60,000 nucleotides of DNA, from positions 19,237,035 through 19,297,034 of the forward strand of contig NC_045149.1 of NCBI RefSeq assembly GCF_008831285.2. The letters are read 5' to 3'. Both the position numbers and the translations under genes were made by a program. The stretch is from Nymphaea colorata (lineage: Eukaryota; Streptophyta; Magnoliopsida; Nymphaeales; Nymphaeaceae). Positions 23,080 through 32,355 of the stretch are shown one piece after another (positions within the stretch are counted from its first letter, which is position 1; each line of letters starts with the position of its first letter). Under the pieces are notes generated by a model that saw only the letters and a list, made by a program, of their open reading frames with translations, made no database searches and was not told the DNA's origin.

Positions 23080-24886
23080 GTCCGAGTTTGTTTTGTTCGA
23101 TGACAAACATTACACACATAGTCATTATTCACGTCAGGGTTTAAACCTAAATAATTGTTCACTAACTTTAAGCGAGAATGTGAAAGGTGACCTAATCTTT
23201 TATGCCAAAGTTCATGAGTAGAAACGGTAAGACATGTTTGAACACATCGTGATCTTTGTTGAAGAACGTATAGTCCACCTTTCACCTCACCCTACCCAAT
23301 CATCATCTTTTATGCCAAAGTTCATGAGTAGAAATGGCAAGACATGTTTGAACACATGGTGATCTTTGTTGAAGAACGTATAGTCCAGCTTTCACCTCAC
23401 CCTACCCAATCATCATCTTTGATTACGATCAGGTAGAAAAGTTATTGAACAATTTAAATTTTTAGTTAATTCACTAACTGAAAGTAAATTAACTTTAAAA
23501 GATAGAATGCATAATACATCATTAGCTTCAAACAAAGGCAATGATAGTTTACCCTTCTGATGAACTGGAAGTGTTTTTCCATTAGGTAATGTTACAGGAA
23601 CATTGCATGATTTTAAGTTTTGGAGTATATTTTCATCAACACATATATGTTTACTCGCTCCCGAGTCAATAATCCAAGTAAAAGATTAAGTATTAATAAA
23701 GCAAACATTACCTCCATGGACTACATTACCTACAAAGTTGATATTAGTCTATTGGTTTTTCACCAAGGATTGCAATTTGTGATATTCTTCAAAAGCACCC
23801 TTAGTATCTAGTCTTCCACAACCTAGAGCCCCAACACCGTCAAAGTTTGTCACCATCAAAGGGAGTCGATTTTGCATCTGGTGTAATGTTCATTTGAGAC
23901 ACATTAGCTGCAATTGGTGGTTTAAAACTAGGATAATATAATCGATGCCTTAGAGGGTATCCAATGAGTTTGAAACACTTTTCTTTAATGTGTCCAATTC
24001 CTCAACAGTGGCTACGAACAGGCCTATTTGGTCGTCCTCCTTTGTTCCTATAAAATCCACCATAGTTAGCATCATGGCTACTTTGTTTAACATGATTACT
24101 TTGTTTGACTGCCAAGGCCGCAGTTCCTTCATTAGCTGAACCAAAAAATTGTGTCTCACGTTGTTTTTCTTCTTTGAGGTCCATCGCATAAACTTTGTCA
24201 ACATTGGTAAAGAGATCAAGAAGTAAAATCTGGCCTCTAAGAGCATTACAAGAATCATTGAGACCCATTAGAAATTGAATAACACATTCTCTTTGGAGTT
24301 GTTCCCAATATGATTTTCTTTCCCCACAAGAACACATTGGAACGAGAGAATATGAACTCAGCTCGTCCCAAAGAGCTTTTAATTTGATATAATATAATGC
24401 AATAGTCTTAGTATCTTGTTGTAGACGACTGATGGCACTCTAGATTTGATAGATCCGGTGGGCGAGACTTTGAGTAAATTGTTCTCGAAAATATTTCTAA
24501 ACCTCTCTAGCATTAATTGAATATATGACGTTCTTATCTTTGTTAACTGAATTTAAGATTCAGGATAATATCATATTATTAGACCGAACCCATAGATGAT
24601 AGCTCGGATCATCCTTTTTCGGTTCCTTGATAAACCATCAATGAAACCAATTTTGTTTTTTTGTTAAGAGAGCCATCAACATACTTCACATCTCATAATT
24701 TTTCCCATTAAGACATTCTGAGGGTTGTTTGAATGGTGAATAAAAAAAAAGGGTTAGACATCACTTGGGAGGACAGATCTGCGCCGCTGAGATCAAGATG
24801 AACAGCATCATTGCATTTCGTCTACCACTGTTCTCGTCAGCTCCACAGTTTGGCCATTGTCCTCATGGCTCTGCTACCATGTCAAG
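23080..24886 (-). mobile_element. Ty1/copia fragment: PBS, gag, protease, pre-integrase
   Basis: Minus strand, different from the element at 4281. A primer-binding site (TGGTAGCAGAGC, 24879-24868) is followed by a gag of the plant copia type, with a 'DPSYHLWVRSNNMILSWI' segment, 'ALWDELSSY' and 'FLMGLNDSCNALRGQILL'. A zinc knuckle region near 23965-24010 (CSHC, a stop, then GIGHIKEKCFKLIGYP) follows, then protease 'WIIDSGASKHIC' near 23650, and pre-integrase 'ELWHKRLGHLSHSRL' down to 'CHRTKQTR' near 23085. Stops and frameshifts show decay. Everything downstream (integrase core, reverse transcriptase, 3' LTR) is missing at the junction with block A. Confidence 0.85.
23195..23418. repeat. ~110-base tandem duplication in copia protease/integrase region
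   Basis: The segment starting 'ATCTTTTATGCCAAAGTTCA' near 23197 recurs near 23307 with a few substitutions. Each unit ends in CACCCTACCCAATCATC. The duplication is internal to the decayed copia coding region. Confidence 0.85.
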
Positions 24887-25200
24887 TGCTTTACTCATGA
24901 ACAATGACATGACGATAGTCAATGGAAAGACTATATTGCTATTTACTTAAATCAAGACAGTATATACAACAACTTTACAACGTTGTTAATTACAACGTCA
25001 ATAAACTTTACAACGGTAAGGAGCTCGCTCTCCTTTCCTCAACGTGTCAAATTTTCTAAACAAATGAGTTTGATATTTGAGACAAGTTGAAGGAGAGAGC
25101 GTTGAGATGAACGTTGGAATGAGCATCGAGATGAATGGCCCTCTTATGGAAAGGTGGCAATTGGCAGCGGATGACCTTGTGCATTTGTTTCCTTTTAACA
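24887..25200 (-). repeat. probable LTR of the minus-strand copia fragment
   Basis: Next to the primer-binding site. On the minus strand it would begin TGTTAAAAGG (25200) and end GTAAAGCA (24887), giving TG...CA ends and about 314 bases. The right edge coincides with the point where similarity to the spacer at about 46333 resumes, as expected for an insertion boundary. No second LTR exists for comparison. Confidence 0.55.
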
Positions 25201-25480
25201 GTAATTTTCCTGTCAAGGTATGTCATGGCTGCCGAGGCCATGTATGTATTCAACGTCACAACGCATGGAAAGAATGAACTTGGAGGAGAACGATGCTACA
25301 AAAGGAAAAAATGTTGGAATTCAAGGTGGATGCGCTCGCCAGTCCGTGGGCACATTTAATTTCAATACGCTGTTAATAAGAACGAGAAACATAAAAGAAA
25401 GAAAACACATTAAATTGGGCACTCGTCTTCTCAAGCCAGACATATGCACGTTTTTTCAACCTTGGAGCCACCAGGTTGGC
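25201..25480 (+). repeat. copy of CPS-hnRNP intergenic spacer
   Basis: Matches about 46333-46590 ('TTTTCCTGTCAA', 'CAACGTCACAACGCATGGAAA', 'GAACTTGGAGGAGAACG' and more). In the intact arrangement this spacer lies between the CPS gene and the hnRNP gene. No gene recognised. Confidence 0.75.
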
Positions 25481-25489
25481 CACCTACAA

Positions 25490-25990
25490 AATTCTTTCTT
25501 GGTTCTGACATTTCCACCAGCTCCACTATTTCTCCCCGCATTTGCGGTTCCCAGACCTAGACGATGTTTGCTGTTCTTCCCTTGACAAGGCCCTCTTTGC
25601 GCAAAGAACGCAGAAAACACTTAAAAAACAGAAGATTTAAAGAATATACAAAACGGCAAAAAATGAAAAAGACCAACAACAGAAATGCACTTAATACGGA
25701 AAATGAAATACAATGTTTGACAGATGACACAGATTAATTAATGGAGGTCTTGACTCAGTGCTACAACTTTCAAGCATCTCAAATCTCGTGTTGGTATCAC
25801 GATGACCCACTCACAGAACAGAGATCCATGCAAAAATAAATATCCTCTTTGTGATTTTACAGAGGAAGCTAATTATGCGCCATGGCAGCAAACGCAAACC
25901 ATCCAACTTATGATCAATCAACCCAGCACATTAGCTCAGCAGAGTATCCCCAAGTGAGCACCGTAGCGAGAGCCACACCAAGTGAGCACC
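25490..25990 (-). pseudogene. hnRNP gene fragment (start of exon 2 plus part of intron 1)
   Basis: Matches 48885-49370 of the intact minus-strand hnRNP gene. The coding part (minus 25597-25490) reads AKRALSREEQQ and then loses frame through an extra base in the stretch coding SGNASAGR. The splice acceptor of exon 2 is damaged. The rest is intron 1 sequence. RRM1, most of RRM2, the glycine-rich tail and the gene start are absent. It directly follows the spacer copy, so 2.3 kb present in the intact locus (46590-48885) is missing between them. Confidence 0.85.
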
Positions 25991-26814
25991 GTATCCCAGC
26001 CAGCCTACTGCCGGCCAGTAGAGAGTTTGAATCGTCCCCACTTCTTCTACCTGTCCCAAAAGTTCAAGGCTTTGTTGGGACTTGTGTAGTTATATAATAT
26101 ACCGATCAACTAAAGTATTAAGTTTGTCATCGTTTATTTTATAGTTCAAGACAATGGCAATTATGAAAATAGAACATGAAGTTGACACAACTGCACTCCA
26201 TTATGAAAATCGAACATGAAGTTTAAGAGGTAATTTGGCAGAAGAAACACTACATGAACAAGTATTCCATGAATCTAACGAGCCGAAGAAGAGTCAAAGT
26301 CCTCCCCCTTCCTTGGTTCAAAGCTACTTTGAGACCTAGGTGAGTTATGGTACACCCGTCTGTGGTGTTCCTCACCTTGCAATCAATAATGGATTGTTGG
26401 GCCACAATAATTAGGTGTTACTATTTTATAAATTAATTCTAAAAATTGAAGTAGATTCACTATATACTTTTTGAATTATTCCACAAGCTTGTCCCAAAAC
26501 AATTGAACAGATACATGAAACAATAACTTCATGTTTTTATTTCCAAACAACTTAGACCCATGGAAATCAAACACTCATCTTGACTGAAGTCCTGTGTCCA
26601 CACCTGTTTCATGCCTCATACGAGCTACTTGCTCAACTAGATATAGCAAATTTCCATATGACAAATTACTCGTTCCCTCGCTTTTGGAAAAAGTGCAAAC
26701 CTTCAACCCCGACAACAACAACATCAAGCAGCAGAAGTGGTGCTTCTTGGCTCCACGTTTCATGCTTTACCTCCAATGAAACAGAAACGGGTGTCAGACA
26801 CCATTAGCTTTATT
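25991..26814. other. unassigned stretch between hnRNP scrap and block A'
   Basis: AT-rich, without a gene I recognise. Open frames of 60-75 codons near 26580-26800 occur on both strands and overlap, so neither is credible. A direct repeat of about 22 bases (ATTATGAAAAT.GAACATGAAGTT) occurs near 26161 and 26202. Confidence 0.5.
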
Positions 26815-27039
26815 TGCTGGATCTCCGCTGTCTATTGATGGATCCCCGAGAGGGTTCTAACTTCAACTGTGTTGTACCAATAGAGTATACTATTACTAGC
26901 TGATCATGCCGAAGATTTCGGATTATATTCGACATCTTACTGCATTGGATGCCCCTCCTACTGACTTCAAAATTTATTCTGTTTCTCGGTTCGATCTACT
27001 GAACAATAACTTGGCTGAACAATAACTTGGCTCCTGATA

Positions 27040-27377
27040 GTGAAGCCGTTTTTTAAAAAAAACGCGTATTTAACACTAAAAACAGTTCTGCTGTATAATA
27101 CCCGTACTATTCCTGTTTTAAAAAAAATGTCAAAAAACAAAAAACGCATATAATACCCGTATTATACGTTATTTTCCTGTTTTTTGCCGTTATTTTCTCG
27201 TTTTTTGCCTTTTTTTATTAATTATTATTTTTTATAATTTTTAAGATGTATTAAATGTTTAATTTTTTAAAAAAATTTACCAAACTTTTCCCGTTTTATT
27301 CTCGATATATAAAACTTTGGTATTATACATGTTTTTTCCTCGCCGTTTAATATCTGTCCCCGTTTTTTGCTACAATG
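27040..27377. mobile_element. small AT-rich insertion with 7-base target duplication
   Basis: Absent from block A. CCTGATA occurs immediately before (27033-27039) and after (27378-27384), and block A has it once (about 20656). The insert is rich in AAAAAACG/CGTTTTTT runs. No clear terminal inverted repeat was found, so the class is unresolved. Probably a non-autonomous DNA element. Confidence 0.6.
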
Positions 27378-27784
27378 CCTGATACTATGTCAAAACGGAT
27401 CGAATCACCTCTGGAGCATCAATTCAGGCTGTTTTCATCAGAAACTCAAAAAACTAACCCCTTGAGGTTATTCATCCAAATTCAATTTTTTCTTTTTTCT
27501 GTCCACACAAACATAAGAACGATGATGTTTTTCAAAACTCATTCAGAATGTCCCTTTTACAAAACCAGAAAGTAAAACCCAGACCGGATCGACCCTATTT
27601 TGGAGAGCCAGATCCATCAAGAGCCGAGGGGTCGACTGATGTTGCTGCGGCCACGATGCCGTCTCCTGTCCGTGGAACTGTGTCTCCAAGAAATGCTTTA
27701 AAAAGATCTGGTTGGTAAGCCTTTTTGTCCTTTTAGTTCTTTCTTTCTTCAAAAGTGAGATCTTCAATTTCAGAAGTGAAGTTA

Positions 27785-28782
27785 TAACACTGACATTGCA
27801 GATCTGTTCAAAAAGTCTATAGACTTACCATTCAAGCAATCGAGAATTTTATGTTCATAAAATCAAATGTGTATATTCTATTTTGGTGAATCTTTTCATC
27901 TTCTCAGAGAGAGAAAGAGTTTCAGAGAGATGTTCTTATAATGAAGAATGTTCTACATAAGAAATTAATTGAGAGTAAATTAAATACATATATGACACCA
28001 CTTTGAATTATAACTGATTGCTAAAATCATTTTCTTTACAAAAAAAAAGAAGCATGAAGCCACATTGAAATACGGCTGATTTCTAAATATATTTCGTTAA
28101 AAATGTAGTTAGTACCGATACTCAATATATCATTAGCAAAATGATTTATACACATTATATGGTCAGTAGGAAAATAATTCAAGAAGGGGCCAAAACAAAA
28201 CCTGCATCAGTCAACACAGCTAGATAGCTCCATCAAATTCTTCTCCACCTCTGCCTATATCATTATAAAATGATATCTTTAAATAATTCTTATCTTTTAT
28301 TTAATTTTGTATTGCTAATGCTTTAGGTGTATATCGCCCATACATATTGCTTTCAAGGATTCGTTCGGATAGACGAAATCCGGAACTAATAACGTTGAAA
28401 ATTTTACAACCCCACAAATATTATATAATTTTAAATTGATGCTAAAAAAGATGTTTATGAATCTCTCAATTTTGTTGCAGCTGGAACTCTATTTTAATGT
28501 TTTCCTGGTCAGGCTTGATGGTGGTGCCAAAATTCATTTGGTAAAAAGGAATTTTTTCGGGTTTGGCTGTTTTTCATGTTGCTCAAATGACATAAATACC
28601 CTCAAAAACTCTTATTTTAAACTTTTATGAAAAATCTTTCGGTCATTCGGATGTTTGTTAATCACCGCCACCCGATGCAATGTGTGATTAAATATACCAT
28701 TCGATGCAACTGTGATAGGTTAAAAGTTTTCTTTATTCAAGCATAGATGGAGAAATTCATGAGTTTTAGAGAGAGGCATACA

Positions 28783-28783
<1 letters not shown>
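27785..28783. other. AT-rich stretch, no gene recognised
   Basis: Unique to A'. No exon or RNA gene could be supported. The end overlaps the left target duplication of the L1 insertion. Confidence 0.5.
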
Positions 28784-28824
<41 letters not shown>

Positions 28825-29188
28825 AGAGAGAGAGAGAGCGAATATATAACAAAATTTGGGGACAAGAGGTCCCCTAAATACAAAGACAATCCGCAAAAAA
28901 AACATACCGCAAAAACAGAAGCAGGAAGAAGAAATATACAATACAATGCACAGAAAAATAAAAGAGAATAGGAAAGACGGAGCAGCACAGTCACCCAACC
29001 GCAGACGGGCAACGGCGCTTCAACCGAATGGCAAACTGGACATCCCCTTGCACAAGACGAGCCACAGCATCTGGCAAAGAGAAAGTGCTCCTGAAGACCC
29101 TCTTGTTGCGCTCCACTCAAATGCGCCACCAAGTTGAAATGAGTCACAGCCTCCGGACATGACCCCAGAAAGCAATCAGGTGAAAGAG
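28784..29188 (-). mobile_element. 5'-truncated L1-type LINE insertion
   Basis: Minus strand. The 5' part (about 29165-28985) reads as the end of an L1 ORF2, with 'STWWRI', a stop and 'VERNKRVFRS', the W-x-x-W-x-E-R-N motif that ends many plant L1 proteins. Then a 3' UTR of about 150 bases and an (AT)n tail at 28787-28822 follow. The insert is bounded by near-identical direct repeats AGAGAGAGGCATACAA (28768-28783) and AGAGAGAGGCGCATACAA (about 29189-29206), the target-site duplication of target-primed reverse transcription. Confidence 0.72.
28787..28838. repeat. (AT)n then (GA)n microsatellite
   Basis: A pure AT run at 28787-28822 is followed by a GA run to about 28838. It lies at the 3' tail of the LINE insertion. 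Confidence 0.93.
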
Positions 29189-29209
29189 AGAGAGAGGCGC
29201 ATACAAACA

Positions 29210-29970
29210 CACCATATCAACTCTTCCTATTCTCTTTATCAAATGGTAAACTTATCTAAACTTATCAACTAAAGTCTCATGCTTATCCGTTAAGCAGTCA
29301 GATTGTCCCTCCATTCTCTTAAGATTGCACCATGACATGGTAAGCTTATAATTTTGTGATTTGGAGATTTATACACGCCAATATTGACCCATGTGGCTGA
29401 CTGGCAATGGCGCAAACTCAGAAAGCGTGGGTTTCCAGCTTCTCAGTTCTGATCAGTAGAAACAAATGGTATCCCAAATCCAGGCTAACTTAGATGGGTT
29501 CAAATTGTAAAGGGACCCCCCGTAGTCCAAGTTTCGCCCACTGTCTAAGTTCAAATAAAAAAATTCGGAAGCTTTCAATCTCTCATAAATTCTGAATTTC
29601 CAGCTTTGTATGCTGACTAGGCTTTTTGGAAATCTTCCCTTTTGAATTAATGAGACCCGAATGAAATCCTGAGCTGCGTCGGCATCAACGATGGCAGCGG
29701 TGCATTCTTCAACTTGCATGATATACGTTCTACCACCTTAACTCAAGACTATAACAACTACAAAAATCAAACTAAAAACCTATTTTCTTACAAGTTTCTC
29801 AAAAATCATATTAAATATGAAAGTACGTGAAAATATACTGATAAACAAACCCTACACTAGTATTGGATCTCGATCCATATCCAACTGAATAAGACGCAAG
29901 CGATGATTGAAATCTTTTGCGATCCAAATTAAATCCAGTTTGTAGATCCAAATTCAATTATTCAACCATG
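29210..29970. other. upstream region of the CPS leader exon
   Basis: No gene is recognised. From 29390 it matches block A (about 21110-21690). This is the likely promoter side of the intact CPS gene, but I see no convincing TATA box. Confidence 0.4.
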
Positions 29971-30064
29971 AAGTGGTCCTCCGAGCGAGGAAACCCGCCC
30001 ATCGGATGACGCTACTTCTAGAGAGGAAGGGAATACAACCACAGAGAGAGAGAGAGAGGTCGTC

Positions 30065-30493
30065 TGGCTCCGTAGTGGCTGCCTGTTACTGTTCCCGCCA
30101 TTGCTGTTGCATCAAGAGCAGAGCAGCAACTAAGCAATTGGAGAGCCACGCCCGCCGGGTTGAGAGCAAGTCCACCAATCCCCGCCGTCGGTTTCTTCTG
30201 CTCCCGCGTCCCAGAAATCAAGGCCGTCCGGTTTATCCCTCTCTGCTGCTCGTGATTTTATTTCCCCTCACCTCTCCTTTCTCCTCTTCCCACTCCTGAT
30301 GTATCTGGAGTTCTGGCTCTGCTGTATCTTCCTTTTCTTCTTTCGTCTTTCTTTTGACACATTTTCCGGCTTTTTCTTGACGGAAAATGCAGGCAGCCGG
30401 AAACGCTCGCGGCTTCGGAAGGAAACGCGGCTCGTCTTGAAAGGATTCAAGGCAAAAGAATCTCCTCATTGTGTGCTCGACTTGTGTCGGAAG
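30065..30493 (+). promoter_or_regulatory. CPS non-coding leader exon
   Basis: A CT-rich segment ending GGAAG with the donor GTAACT at 30494. The next acceptor that fits is TTGCAG ending at 32339, 16 bases before the CPS ATG, giving a leader intron of about 1.85 kb, a common arrangement in plant housekeeping genes. Conservation with 21690-22129 supports function. The transcription start is not determined, and TGCAG at 30388-30392 may be an additional acceptor. Confidence 0.6.
30387..30440 (+). CDS. 17-residue upstream ORF in CPS leader
   Basis: MQAAGNARGFGRKRGSS then TGA, conserved in length and frame with 22019-22072. It is arginine/glycine-rich. If translated it would precede the CPS start and could dampen CPS translation. 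If TGCAG is a splice acceptor the ATG is removed. No functional claim. Confidence 0.35.
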   Translation: MQAAGNARGFGRKRGSS

Positions 30494-31359
30494 GTAACTC
30501 TCTCGTTCTTTTTCTCTCTCGCTCTTTTCGTAACGTGATGCAGAGAAGTTTATATTTTTGTTGACAAGATTTTTCTTCTTCCTGTGGAGTTCTGCGTCAG
30601 ATCTGGAAGAGTGTTCTTGAGAAATGCTTCTCTTAATTTGGGAAAAAACTAATAAGCGTTTCAGGGCTATGCATCGTCGGCAACAAATGAAAAGGATTCT
30701 CGTTTATCAGATTTGGGAAGGATATGAGAAAATGGAGTGGATTGGTTGTGTCTCTAATATTAAAAAAAATTACGGTGCTCTCAAGATAAATCTGGTTTCA
30801 TGGATAGTGCACTGTCACGATGTTTGTGTGGCTGGAAAATTGTGTCGAAATACAGATTTTTTCCGAGCGATTTTTTCATTAAATGGTTTTTAAATTCACT
30901 GCTCATGTATCGGCAATCGAGAAGTACATTTTGTCTATTTGCATTGATATTTTTTTTTTCAAAAACTGAACAGTTAAAAATCCGGTTCCAAATCTTTCTT
31001 GCCTTGTTGCTATTGTTGATCATTTTTCTAATTGAAAGCGAAACTCGTTGTAAAATTTTTATCCAAATATTGGACCGAAAACGTTGTGTTTTATGTCTTT
31101 GGTCCTTTTGGTGAATTCATTTATCTGAAGTTTTCAAATTAATGTTGGGGTTGAAATTTTTGATAAAGCTTTTTCTTGAACTTCAATATAAGCCCAGTAC
31201 AGTACTATCTTACACCAATGTCTGTGGGCAAGGGAAATTCTATTTTATTTTCTAATTAATTAAGTTTTCCAATTATTTGGGTTGAAAGGTGAAACTTCTA
31301 GTGTTTTCCTTTGTCAATAACTAAAAGTAAGAAAAAGGCTAACAAGTTCTTTTCAAATG

Positions 31360-31480
31360 GCGTCAAGTGGCGCAATCAGGCAGCTCATGTTCATGCTTAA
31401 AGTGGCGCAATCAGGCAGCTCATGTTCATGCTTAAGGAGTCCCAGATTCGAATCTTGTGGTCACTATCACTCTCCTATTA
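31360..31480 (+). repeat. possible tRNA-derived SINE-like segment with local duplication
   Basis: AGTGGCGCAATCAGGCAG resembles a pol III A box, and AGATTCGAATCT about 35-45 bases downstream resembles a B box (GGTTCGANNCC). The A-box part with its flank (~34 bases) is tandemly duplicated at 31367-31433. No tail or target duplication was found. It lies in the CPS leader intron. In block A the corresponding segment runs into the copia junction. Confidence 0.35.
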
Positions 31481-32355
31481 AAAACGAGTGTTTTTTAAAG
31501 ATTCAAAATTGTTTTCAGTTTTTATTATGTAACAGACGGCAGACTGGATGTCGTAAAGATGTAAACACCAAACAGAAGAATTTGTCATCTACAATAATGT
31601 GTAAAGCCCAATCAATAGCCTATAATTCGTCAATCAATTTGAGAAGAAAATGCCTTTTGTATGAAAGTCGAGCAATATATTTTCATCGGAGGGGCGTTAA
31701 TTTAAACAATTTTATACCCTCAAATACATATAAAATGACTAATAAATTAAGGGGCACTGTATGTAAATAATCAAATAATTAATTAAAGGGCATTAATATA
31801 TAAATAAATAAATAGTTGGACGCTAACAATATGTAGACTACATAGATTTTACAAAACTGTGAGGGCAAGTGCCAACACACGCCCACTGATCAGGAAGTTA
31901 AAACCCCAAAAGTTTGGCTTATCTGGTCATACCAGCCATTGATATAAGACCAGTCGTAAGCATCAATCCTTACCAAGCCAGTGCAAAGAAATTTCAAGCG
32001 TTTCACGCCCTCCCCTCTTAAGAATTTCAAAAGCATTCCAGGTAAGGAACTTGTAAGAGATTATACGAAGTTGCCGAGCTCTCTGATATTTCTTGAAAAT
32101 TTTCCTGGAGTTCATGGCGTTTTAGAGCTGGGAGATAACGTATATCAAGAAAATGTCACGATATTTGCAAAATATCGCCAGTAAATGTGAATCCAGTGGT
32201 ACCAAAATATTTTTGCAAGTTCACATTTGGAAACTAACTTTGTTAGAATGGTATTGGTGAATGTGTTTCTATAATGATTATTCACGACCTTTGTTAGATG
32301 ATTGTAGACATTTATATGCTTGGCCACAATGTCTTGCAGGTGAAACAAATTAAAG

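Larger units (their letters stand above)
20392..23080 (+). repeat. CPS leader/promoter block, copy A (orphan)
   Basis: Matches 26815-31433 in the same orientation, with insertions on both sides. It starts right where the copy 1 duplication ends ('TGCTGGATCTCCGCTGTCTA', also at 26820) and includes a leader exon with its splice donor. It ends near 23080 at an abrupt switch to copia sequence around 'AAGGAGTCC'. It holds about 325 bases (22640-22965) that A' lacks. No CPS coding exon follows, so this promoter-like block is orphaned. 20300-21640 contains no gene I recognise. Confidence 0.8.
26815..31433 (+). repeat. CPS leader/promoter block, copy A'
   Basis: Counterpart of 20392-23080, upstream of the intact CPS gene. 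It is interrupted by a 338-base insertion (27040-27377) and a stretch of about 1.6 kb (27785-29390, with an L1 fragment) that block A lacks. Similarity resumes at 29390 with 'GAAAGCGTGGGTTTCCAGC' and runs through the leader exon into its intron. Confidence 0.8.

Noticed and set aside
28737-29210. 157-codon minus-strand open frame with hydrophobic stretches
   Set aside because: It covers the L1 3' UTR and the AT repeat in a frame that differs from the recognisable ORF2 end.
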